From Bacteroidales bacterium (GTDB lineage Bacteria; Bacteroidota; Bacteroidia; Bacteroidales; Bacteroidaceae), in NCBI GenBank assembly GCA_004552195.1, contig SFPC01000024.1:1-21864 (forward strand): 21,864 nt of DNA, in the 5' to 3' direction. Each line of letters begins with the position of its first letter. The first letter of the stretch is position 1. Position numbers and translations under genes: made by a program. Below are positions 15,801-21,864 of the stretch, piece after piece. The notes under the pieces were generated by a model, which worked only from the letters and a program-made list of their open reading frames with translations, had not been told where the DNA came from and searched no databases.

Positions 15801-16808
15801 CTGAGCGTGGTGTCGAGCGAGATGAATGCGGAGGCTCCGATCGAGATGCTGAAAGCGCACGCGGTGATTTCGCGCAGCTGGGTATATTGCCAAATGGCGG
15901 CAAGACAAACGGGACGAGGCGGCGACGGCGCAGGGTTCTTCACCGGCTCACGCCGCGACGGGGAACTGCTCCGCTGGTATGACCGCACGGATCATACGCT
16001 CTTTGATGTCTGTGCCGATGACCATTGCCAACGCTACCAGGGTATCACGCACGCTGCGCACCCGAACGTGGTGGAGGCGGTGAAGGCTACGGAAGGACAG
16101 GTGATCATGACGGCGGAGGGTAACGTCTGCGATGCGCGTTTCTCGAAATGCTGCGGCGGTATCAGCGAACGGTGGTCGACGTGCTGGGACGATGCGCCCC
16201 ACCCTGCCTACGACACGCCGGTGAGGTGCGCGGAGCCGGGAGCTCCCCTGAGACTGCCGGACTTGACGCGCGAGACGGAGGCGGAACAGTGGATCCGAAG
16301 CGCACCGCCGGCGTTCTGCAATACGGACAGCGAGGAGCTGTTGCATCAGGTGCTGAACGCTTATGACCATGAGTCGACACCGGATTTCTTCCGATGGAGA
16401 GTTGTTATTGGACAAGATGAATTATGTCGGTTGGTTCAGGAACGGACGGGTGCTGACTTGGGGCAAATCCTACGGCTGGAGCCAGTGGAGCGCGGCACGA
16501 GTGGCCGACTGAAACGCTTGCGCTTTGTGGGCACTAAGGATTCCTTGGTTGTGGGTAAAGAACTGGAAATCCGTCGTTTGCTTTCGGCTTCTCATCTGTA
16601 CAGCTCTGCCTTCGTGGTGGATGCGCTGAACGTGGACGCTGAGACGAAAGTGCCCGAGGCTTTCTGTCTGACAGGGGCCGGCTGGGGACACGGCGTGGGT
16701 ATGTGCCAGATAGGTGCTGCGGTGATGGCTTCCAAAGGCTATGCTTACCGCACTATCCTGCAACATTATTATCAAGGTACTACAATAGAAACTTTGTCTT
16801 GTGATTAA
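12897..16808 (+). CDS. Four-domain fusion: unassigned N-domain, GT2 glycosyltransferase, DUF4922/HIT-like, SpoIID/LytB
   Basis: Encodes about 1303 residues from the ATG at 12897. Residues about 1-250 match no family I can name with confidence; the [17 protein letters not shown] stretch (131-147) recalls a degenerate GT-A fold. Residues about 256-480 are a GT2 transferase: ASVIIPVRN (257-265), VDNHSTDGT (291-299), DSDD (345-348) and GEDYALG (432-438). Residues about 550-860 fit DUF4922, a HIT/GalT-like group: CFLC (571-574), [12 protein letters not shown], and HAHLQ (650-654), the HxHxQ signature of GalT and Ap4A phosphorylase. Residues about 900-1300 are SpoIID/Lyt[17 protein letters not shown] (961-976), a FSKCCGG Cys cluster near 1082-1088, and [13 protein letters not shown] (1262-1274). 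SpoIID enzymes cut denuded glycan strands. No signal peptide or membrane helix is visible, which is odd for a wall hydrolase. Substrates are unknown. Confidence 0.85.
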   Translation: MKPLLDFIWPCQLPYEEQRESMAQVLESTLIHKFFLTGNYAAEAAEALAADPRVTLCGNLAVESTKFLRQITPKLTAKYTMVWLSHHRLQVGYRAIDRMLQVAENSIERPDTPFMLYTDRYDANGPHPVIDYQEGALRDDFDFGSLLLFSTSTFPDFLAARQGVRYKYAAWYTLRLFVSQQPDRLVHLREPLYTETETDLRTSGQKQFDYVNPANREVQLEMERAVTEHLKTIGAWLAPDELDDATAGEPEDWPVTASVIIPVRNRVRTIRDAVESALGQEGDFTFNVIVVDNHSTDGTSEALAAYAADSRVVIIRPKRTDLGIGGCWDLAIRHPQCGRYAVQLDSDDLYSSTGTLERIIEAFRKGKAAMVIGSYRMVDFQLNTLPPGLIAHTEWTAENGRNNALRVNGLGAPRAFRTHLLRQMGFPNTSYGEDYALGLAFSRRYRIARIFDELYLCRRWEGNSDAALSVEKVNRNNLYKDLLRTIELRARKRMVSEWNRPVDEEEIMRFVGRQLDLWPEAAKRVADLKELVQIRELPLEQAGSLAVQLNPARIVSTGARIDKQALKQRPCFLCKENRPEEQRSLPMLGSLEVLVNPFPILPGHLTLPTRRHKPQSLDLLVHQMVPLAAGMPQHLICYNGPRSGASAPDHAHLQAGLRGVVPLERDWKIYEPRLTRVFPLQPTDEAELEHLGYPMTHQPHLGIYLLQGYACPALVVHTTPDEKVPHLLQKALGILPAGTEGGEPDVNLLAWRQDGAPTREDEIVIVVFARRKHRPACYFATDRTQMLVSPGALDLGGLIITPRPEDFERLNTCTAQNILREVCLTPATLTGLCKKLQPRSARANAEDTAAQLVTPDELATQPVQVGILHAPEVEFTLNGPYTAKGTPVEGAQKVRCNSGGILWQDNLYSELTFQPQTDDATFTLPGVMIGKEFHWQQQQAQTFTGMLRIVVYEEQLVVINELPVEDYLLSVVSSEMNAEAPIEMLKAHAVISRSWVYCQMAARQTGRGGDGAGFFTGSRRDGELLRWYDRTDHTLFDVCADDHCQRYQGITHAAHPNVVEAVKATEGQVIMTAEGNVCDARFSKCCGGISERWSTCWDDAPHPAYDTPVRCAEPGAPLRLPDLTRETEAEQWIRSAPPAFCNTDSEELLHQVLNAYDHESTPDFFRWRVVIGQDELCRLVQERTGADLGQILRLEPVERGTSGRLKRLRFVGTKDSLVVGKELEIRRLLSASHLYSSAFVVDALNVDAETKVPEAFCLTGAGWGHGVGMCQIGAAVMASKGYAYRTILQHYYQGTTIETLSCD

Positions 16809-16833
16809 AAAATAGGTGTTCAAAAATTTTTAT

Positions 16834-17337
16834 ATGAAGGCTTTCGTATCTGACGAGAAACTGCGGCTGGCCGCAGAACAGGGGGCGGACGGTTATGTCG
16901 GCGCAGTGCTTGAGGCCATCAAGGAGGCGGCTGGCGGAGAACTGAACGCGGATGCCATGGAACGGCTCTCCCCGGAACAAATCACGCTGTGGGGCTACTT
17001 CATCTTGCGCGACGAAGTGATGGACGGTGGTTTTGTACAACTGATCTATAACGGCTACGGCCCTTTCTTTTTCGACAATCCCTTTGCCAAGGCGATGCGT
17101 CTTTGGGGGCTGCACGATTTCAGCAAGGTGCTGTACAAGGCTAAAAAACTATATGACGAAAGAAAACTGGAACTGACCCGCGAACGCTCGGACGAGGAGT
17201 TCATGGAACTATTTGAGCAGAACCCGGAATTTGACGAGCTGGACGATTATTTCGTGGAGGAGGAGGAGAATATCACGAACGCTATCGCGGTGTATGTGGA
17301 TGAACACCTGGATCTTTTCGTGGAGGTCCAGGCATAG
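16834..17337 (+). CDS. DMP19-family (DUF4375) acidic protein
   Basis: A 167-residue protein whose central region LSPEQITLWGYFILRDEV (46-63), the following GGFVQLIYNGYGPFF, and a later FDELDDYFVEEEE match the DMP19/DUF4375 family as I know it. By my count it has about 37 Asp/Glu against about 16 Lys/Arg. The Neisseria namesake is described as a DNA-mimic protein that relieves a transcriptional repressor. Whether this homologue does so is not known. The ATG at 16834 is preferred over an in-frame GTG at 16816 because it gives normal spacing (25 nt) after the four-domain gene, with which it is probably co-transcribed. A strong terminator follows at 17460. Confidence 0.75.
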   Translation: MKAFVSDEKLRLAAEQGADGYVGAVLEAIKEAAGGELNADAMERLSPEQITLWGYFILRDEVMDGGFVQLIYNGYGPFFFDNPFAKAMRLWGLHDFSKVLYKAKKLYDERKLELTRERSDEEFMELFEQNPEFDELDDYFVEEEENITNAIAVYVDEHLDLFVEVQA

Positions 17338-17459
17338 TTCCTTCCTTGTATGCTTTCATATCTGCTGCCTTATCTGCTGCCAATTTTCTCTTCCATAGTA
17401 TCTTGGATAGTATCTTCCTCGCGCCACATTTTCTTCCTGAATAGGCCTTATATATACGG

Positions 17460-17497
17460 AACTCCCCCGAACCGATTGTCATCGATTCGGGGGAGTT
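17460..17497. terminator. Bidirectional terminator between the DMP19 gene and atpG
   Basis: AACTCCCCCGAACCGAT (17460-17476) pairs with ATCGATTCGGGGGAGTT (17481-17497) around a TGTC loop: a 17-bp stem with one mismatch. The plus strand continues TTCC after the final stem TT. The hairpin sits between the convergent ends of the DMP19 gene (17337) and atpG (17553), so it likely ends both the short plus-strand operon and the ATP synthase operon. The U-runs are modest on both strands; stem stability carries the call. Confidence 0.85.
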
Positions 17498-17552
17498 TCC
17501 TTGCTGTATAAAGAGATGTTACTGTAGTCCGTATAAAGCGGGTCGCTTACGC

Positions 17553-18437
17553 TTACTGCATACTGCCTCCCACAATGTCCAACAGTTCAGCTGTGATGGC
17601 TTGCTGACGGGTCTTATTGTAGGTGAGCGTGAGCTCGCGAAGCAGCTCGTCGGCATTGTCGGTTGCCACTTGCATGGCAATGACGCGGGCTGCGTGTTCG
17701 CTGGCCAGACTGTCGAGCAGCGCGGTATAGACCTTGAGATGGAGCGACCGGGGGATGAGCTGCGACAGCACTTCGGCAGGCGAGGGTTCTACAATGAAGT
17801 TCAACGCCGGGGAATGGGGAGAAGCTATTTCTTCCCCACCCTGCCCTGCAGAAAGGCTGAAGGGTAGCATTTCTTCCGTGACGAGCTGCTGCGTACCGGC
17901 ACTGACGAAATGATGGTATATCAGTTCGGCCTTGTCAATGGCTCCCGACACGTACATCTCCATCAAATGGGCAGCTACCGCAGCGGCGGGTTCGTAGGAG
18001 GGGTGGTCCAAAAGTGCGGCATGGTCGTCGGTGAAGGCAAATCCGGCTTTGCGTACGGCATCGGCGGCTTTCTTTCCAATGGGGATAACCTCAACGATTT
18101 CCACTCCCGCACTGCGATAGGCGGCTACGTGCTGATGGAAGGCTTTGATGGCATTGGCATTGAAACCTCCACAGAGCGAAGAGTTGGAGGTATAAAGGGC
18201 TATGGCCACACGCTTTACCTCACGCTCGGCTGCGTAGGGCGTTTCGGCACTTCCTTCCATACTGGCCACAAATGTGGTCAACATGTGGGATAACCTGCGC
18301 TCGTAGGGACGCATCGCTTCGATAGCCTGTTGCGCCCGGTGCAATTTGGACGATGCCACCATCTTCATGGCGCACGTAATCTTTCGGGTGCTGTTGACAG
18401 AGGCTATGCGTGTTTTTACTTCTTTGAGTGAGGCCAT
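17553..18437 (-). CDS. atpG: ATP synthase F1 subunit gamma
   Basis: Central rotor stalk of F1, coupling c-ring rotation to catalysis. It has 294 residues. The N-terminal helix MASLKEVKTRIASVNSTRKI and KMVASSKLHRAQ (near 25-36) are typical, as is the C-terminal coiled-coil helix ending LTYNKTRQQAITAELLDIVGG. The two helices together form the asymmetric shaft. A Bacteroidota-type insertion lies in the middle of the protein, near 195-225 (LSAGQGGEEIASPHS). The start is 6 nt after the end of atpA, so translation is probably coupled. It is the last gene of the operon here; beta and epsilon do not follow, consistent with their upstream position in this phylum. Confidence 0.97.
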   Translation of the reverse strand: MASLKEVKTRIASVNSTRKITCAMKMVASSKLHRAQQAIEAMRPYERRLSHMLTTFVASMEGSAETPYAAEREVKRVAIALYTSNSSLCGGFNANAIKAFHQHVAAYRSAGVEIVEVIPIGKKAADAVRKAGFAFTDDHAALLDHPSYEPAAAVAAHLMEMYVSGAIDKAELIYHHFVSAGTQQLVTEEMLPFSLSAGQGGEEIASPHSPALNFIVEPSPAEVLSQLIPRSLHLKVYTALLDSLASEHAARVIAMQVATDNADELLRELTLTYNKTRQQAITAELLDIVGGSMQ

Positions 18438-18443
18438 AGAGTA

Positions 18444-20030
18444 TTATCCTTTATATTGTTCGGCAATGTCTGCCGCAATGCGTTCAATCTCTTTGCAGAT
18501 GTCTTCTGTCAGTTGTCCTTCTCCAATGGGTTTGAGGAGGGTGTCGGCATAGCTGCTGCGAAGTACCTGAAGGAAGGTATCCTGAAAATCGCGCACCTTC
18601 TCAATGGGCACCGTCTTCAACAGGCCGTGTGTACCGCAATAGAGAATGGCTACCTGCTCAGCAACGGGCATGGGGCTGTACTGGGCCTGGATGAGCAACT
18701 GGTTGTTCTTACGGCCACGGTCAATGGTCATGGCGGTAACGGGGTCCATGTCGGAGGAGAACTTGGCAAAGGCTTCCAGCTCACGATACTGGGCCTGGTC
18801 TATCTTCAACGTACCGGCCACCTTCTTCATACTCTTGATTTGGGCGGCACCACCTACACGGCTCACGGAAATACCGACATCAATGGCCGGGCGGAAACCT
18901 TGGTTAAAGAGGTCGGAAACAAGGTATATCTGTCCGTCGGTGATGGAGATGACATTGGTGGGGATGTAGGCGGAAACGTCGCCGGCCTGCGTTTCGATGA
19001 TGGGAAGTGCCGTCAGAGAGCCACCTCCCTTGACAAGTCCTTTCAGACTGGCGGGAAGGTCGTTCATATTCTCAGCCACTTCTTGCTGGTTGTTGATTTT
19101 GGCAGCACGTTCCAACAGACGGGAGTGCAGATAGAACACGTCACCGGGATAAGCCTCACGACCGGAAGGACGACGCAGAATAAGCGAAACTTCACGATAG
19201 GCTACAGCCTGCTTGGACAGGTCATCGTAAACCACCAAGGCGTGTTTGCCACGGTCACGGAAGAACTCACCGATAGCAGCTCCGGCAAAGGGAGCGTAGT
19301 ACTGCATGGCTGCAGGCTCACTGGCCGTGGCGCTGACAATAACCGTGTAATCCATGGCACCGGCCTGACGAAGCGTGTTGACAATATTGGCAACAGTAGA
19401 GGCTTTCTGGCCGATAGCGACATAAATACAATATACCGGGTCACCCGTAGCATAGTTGTGCTTTTGGTTGATGATTGTATCGATGGCAATGGCTGTCTTA
19501 CCCGTCTGGCGGTCGCCGATGATAAGCTCGCGCTGTCCGCGACCGATGGGTATCATGGAGTCAACGCTCTTCAGACCAGTCTGTAACGCTTGCGTTACGG
19601 GCTGGCGGTAAATTACACCGGGAGCCTTGCGGTCGAGCGGCATAAGGAACTTCTCCCCTTCAATGGCCTTGCCTCCATCGATGGGACGGCCAAGAGGGTC
19701 GATGACACGGCCGAGCATCTGTTCGTTGACTTCAATGGAGGCCACTTTACCCGTACGCTTAACGCTTTGTCCCTCCTTGATGCCTTCTGAGGAACCGAGC
19801 AACACAACCCCGACATTATCTTCTTCCAGGTTCATGGCCACGGCCATTACCCCGTTTTCAAATTCCACCAGCTCGTTCTCAGTCACGTGGGTCAGGCCGT
19901 AAATGTGGGCCACACCGTCACCGATAGAAAGTACGACACCTACTTCCTCGAACATGGCATCGTTGCTCATGTCGTGCAGTTGGCGCAAAAGCACTTCGCT
20001 AACTTCGCTGGGTTTGATATTGTTCGACAT
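18444..20030 (-). CDS. atpA: ATP synthase F1 subunit alpha
   Basis: Non-catalytic nucleotide-binding subunit of the F1 hexamer. It has 528 residues. P-loop GDRQTGKT is at 172-179, and the arginine-finger motif SVSRVGG is at 388-394 (Arg391, reaching into the catalytic site on beta). Compared with E. coli there is a short extra segment ([18 protein letters not shown], about 314-331) after the LLERAAKI region. The N-terminus ([18 protein letters not shown]) fits the family, with the membrane-distal delta contact. It follows atpH by 25 nt and precedes atpG by 6 nt. Identity is not in doubt. Confidence 0.98.
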   Translation of the reverse strand: MSNNIKPSEVSEVLLRQLHDMSNDAMFEEVGVVLSIGDGVAHIYGLTHVTENELVEFENGVMAVAMNLEEDNVGVVLLGSSEGIKEGQSVKRTGKVASIEVNEQMLGRVIDPLGRPIDGGKAIEGEKFLMPLDRKAPGVIYRQPVTQALQTGLKSVDSMIPIGRGQRELIIGDRQTGKTAIAIDTIINQKHNYATGDPVYCIYVAIGQKASTVANIVNTLRQAGAMDYTVIVSATASEPAAMQYYAPFAGAAIGEFFRDRGKHALVVYDDLSKQAVAYREVSLILRRPSGREAYPGDVFYLHSRLLERAAKINNQQEVAENMNDLPASLKGLVKGGGSLTALPIIETQAGDVSAYIPTNVISITDGQIYLVSDLFNQGFRPAIDVGISVSRVGGAAQIKSMKKVAGTLKIDQAQYRELEAFAKFSSDMDPVTAMTIDRGRKNNQLLIQAQYSPMPVAEQVAILYCGTHGLLKTVPIEKVRDFQDTFLQVLRSSYADTLLKPIGEGQLTEDICKEIERIAADIAEQYKG

Positions 20031-20055
20031 ATAGTAGAATAATTCTGTTTAAAAT

Positions 20056-20598
20056 TTAAAGCGACAACTCCCGTTTGATTTTGGCCAATCGCGTCCGCAC
20101 ACTGGCATCCAATCGATATGTATCGTACGACAAGATGAAACCTCCTTGGATGGAAGGATCGACAACGACCCTATAGTCAACACGGCATTGGGATTTCTCC
20201 TCTACCCATTGCTTCAGTTTTTCAACGAGTTGCGGAGCTACGTCTGTCGGCACAACGAGTTCTCCCTGAATGATGTGTTTGCTTCTGCGGTAAAGCGTTC
20301 CATAAGAATGGGCTATGAGCATCATGGATGCGGTGCGCTGCTTCTTTACCACCAACGGAAGGAAGCGTTGCAACGTGTCTGATGTTTTTTCGCCACCGCC
20401 CGCTGCTGTAAGGAGTAACTGCAGTTTCTGTTCGTCCGTTACCACGGGATTGATCATCGCTTGATGCAAAGCGGGCAGTTTCACGAAGGTTTGTGCCAAC
20501 GAAGTCATTTCCGCATAAACGCGCTCTTCTTCGTGGCCTTCCGTTGCGAAACGAAGCAACGCCTTGGCATATCGCATAGGTATAATACCCAAATCCAT
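20056..20598 (-). CDS. atpH: ATP synthase F1 subunit delta
   Basis: Peripheral-stalk subunit linking the b subunit to the top of F1. It has 180 residues, a normal length. The N-terminal helical bundle begins MDLGIIPMRYAKALLRFA. The family C-terminal signature is visible as IQGGFILSYDTYRLDASVRTRLAKI, here split across about 149-174. It lies between atpF (95-nt gap) and atpA (25-nt gap). Sequence conservation in this family is low, but the position in the operon and the C-terminal motif make the call secure. Confidence 0.95.
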   Translation of the reverse strand: MDLGIIPMRYAKALLRFATEGHEEERVYAEMTSLAQTFVKLPALHQAMINPVVTDEQKLQLLLTAAGGGEKTSDTLQRFLPLVVKKQRTASMMLIAHSYGTLYRRSKHIIQGELVVPTDVAPQLVEKLKQWVEEKSQCRVDYRVVVDPSIQGGFILSYDTYRLDASVRTRLAKIKRELSL

Positions 20599-20693
20599 TT
20601 TATCTGAAAGCTGTTACTGTTAGACTTAGGAAAACCGAATGTTCACACTAATAAAGCATGGTGAAACATAGCATCGGCTTCCGTTGTCAATGT

Positions 20694-21203
20694 CTATTTA
20701 CAAACTTCATCCAGCAGGCGCTCCATGAGTTTTTGCTGTTCAGCATCGCCTTTGAGTTGTTGACGCACCACCTTTTCCGCAATGGCAACCGAAAGGTCAG
20801 CTACAGTCTGGCGGATGTCGCGCAGTGCATTTTCTTTCTCTACGACAATCTGTTCCTTGGCCTCTTGGAGGAGTTTTGCTCCTTCAGCCTGTGCCTTTTC
20901 ACGTGCCTGCCGCACCATGCTGTCGCCCATAGCCTTGGCCTGGTTGATGATTTCTGCCTGACGTGCGTGGGCCTCGTTGAGCAGTCGTTCACATTCCTGC
21001 TCGATGCCGGCCAGCCGTTCGTTAGCCTCATGTGCTTTCTGGAGAGAAGCGTCAATGTAGGCCTTGCGCTCCTCTACCATCTTGGTGATGACGGGGAAGC
21101 CGAACTTTGCCAACAGGCAGAACACTACCAAGAAGGCCAAAAGCATCCAAAACAAGAGTCCAAGGTCGGGCGTCAATATGGATGGCAAATTGATAGACTG
21201 CAT
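20694..21203 (-). CDS. atpF: ATP synthase Fo subunit b
   Basis: Membrane-anchored peripheral stalk. It has 169 residues. One N-terminal membrane helix (about 14-35, LGLLFWMLLAFLVVFCLLAKF) is followed by the KMVEERK start of a long charged coiled-coil rich in Ala, Glu, Lys and Gln to the C-terminus. A single b-type gene is seen in the window, so the stalk is presumably a homodimer. It follows atpE by 68 nt, and that gap contains a stable hairpin. It precedes atpH by 95 nt. Confidence 0.96.
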   Translation of the reverse strand: MQSINLPSILTPDLGLLFWMLLAFLVVFCLLAKFGFPVITKMVEERKAYIDASLQKAHEANERLAGIEQECERLLNEAHARQAEIINQAKAMGDSMVRQAREKAQAEGAKLLQEAKEQIVVEKENALRDIRQTVADLSVAIAEKVVRQQLKGDAEQQKLMERLLDEVCK

Positions 21204-21226
21204 AAATTCAAGTTTTGTTTACCCGG

Positions 21227-21258
21227 CCGGATGTCGGAAATCATTTCCGAACACCCGG
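21227..21258 (-). repeat. Hairpin in the atpE-atpF intergenic gap
   Basis: On the plus strand CCGGATGTCGGAAA (21227-21240) and TTTCCGAACACCCGG (21244-21258) pair around a TCA loop with one mismatch and one bulge; the inner TCGGAAA/TTTCCGA block is perfect. In the minus-strand atp transcript it would fold just after the atpE stop and before the atpF start. No U-run follows it in that direction, so read-through is expected. Confidence 0.55.
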
Positions 21259-21271
21259 ACAGGAATAGCTG

Positions 21272-21523
<252 letters not shown>

Positions 21524-21564
21524 TTAAGATTTATGGTTTATAATTTTGTTCGTTTTATCCAATA

Positions 21565-21864
21565 TCAAGCTGCATGATGTTCTTCCGGATGAGCCAAACC
21601 GATGAAAACGGCACTCAGCATCGTAAACACATAAGCTTGGATGAAAGCCACCAGCAGTTCCAGACAGTTCATGAAAATCATGAGCAGGAAGCTCACAATG
21701 GTCAAGGGGGTACCAATCACAGCACCCAACTGGCACGTGATGAATATCACACAGGTGAGAGAAAGAATAATAGCGTGTCCACCCATCATGTTGGCGAAAA
21801 GACGCACCATCAGAGCGAAAGGTTTGGTGAAGATGCCAAACAATTCTATCACAGGCATCATGGG
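21565..21864 (-). CDS. atpB: ATP synthase Fo subunit a, C-terminal part (truncated by window edge)
   Basis: Only the last 99 codons plus stop are present; the frame continues past 21864, so the ATGs at 21861 and 21858 are internal, not starts. The fragment contains the essential arginine in [13 protein letters not shown], which faces the c-ring, and the final membrane helix [16 protein letters not shown] that forms the ion half-channel. It ends with a short His- and Glu-rich tail (HPEEHHAA). It lies 47 nt before atpE, as expected. Confidence 0.95.
   Translation of the reverse strand, partial: PMMPVIELFGIFTKPFALMVRLFANMMGGHAIILSLTCVIFITCQLGAVIGTPLTIVSFLLMIFMNCLELLVAFIQAYVFTMLSAVFIGLAHPEEHHAA

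Noticed and set aside
16816..16833. GTG start for the DMP19-family gene
   Set aside because: It adds only six residues, lies 7 nt after the previous stop, and a normal ATG is available at 16834.
21861..21864. ATG near the right edge as the atpB start
   Set aside because: The encoded segment is the C-terminal third of subunit a and the frame is still open at the edge, so the gene is truncated by the window.

Overview
The window comes from a member of the Bacteroidota, most likely the order Bacteroidales. Four things point there. (1) The genes and their order are typical: hpt-adk-obg-pgeF, and an ATP synthase cluster running atpB-E-F-H-A-G with no beta or epsilon gene after gamma. (2) FeoA is fused to FeoB. 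(3) Shine-Dalgarno sequences are essentially absent. (4) There are Bacteroides-type promoters, with a TAnnTTTG -7 box and in two cases TTG exactly 19 nt upstream. Genus cannot be fixed from the sequence; Bacteroidaceae or Prevotellaceae are both possible.

Layout. Bases 1-752 are AT-rich and non-coding, with a strong hairpin (34-61) and a roughly 337-bp imperfect inverted repeat (367-703). Bases 753-5174 hold a minus-strand cluster read hpt, adk, obg, pgeF, GH25 muramidase. It combines purine salvage, adenylate balance, a ribosome-associated GTPase and two cell-wall genes. uvrB (5376-7421, +) diverges from hpt and converges on dnaG (7546-9495, -), with a long hairpin terminator between them. 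A degenerate 21-bp tandem repeat fills the space between dnaG and feoB (9868-12417, -). feoB diverges from a very large plus-strand gene (12897-16808). The roughly 480-bp region between them carries two near-identical core promoters with a 22-bp tandem repeat, bracketed by 27-bp inverted repeats, midway between them.

The large gene is the least ordinary item. It encodes about 1303 residues: an unassigned N-terminal domain, a GT2 glycosyltransferase, a DUF4922-type HIT/GalT-like nucleotidyl transferase or phosphorylase with an HxHxQ motif, and a SpoIID/LytB peptidoglycan-lytic domain. No export signal is visible. A small, very acidic DMP19-family gene follows 25 nt later and the pair ends at a bidirectional terminator. 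The other side of that terminator is the end of the minus-strand ATP synthase operon (atpG, A, H, F, E and a partial atpB), which runs off the right edge.

How the genes work together: most of the window is housekeeping (nucleotide metabolism, replication priming, excision repair, ribosome assembly, ferrous iron uptake, proton-driven ATP synthesis). The regions worth a second look are the four-domain protein with its acidic partner, a cysteine-rich insert in the FeoB G domain, and several unusual intergenic repeats.
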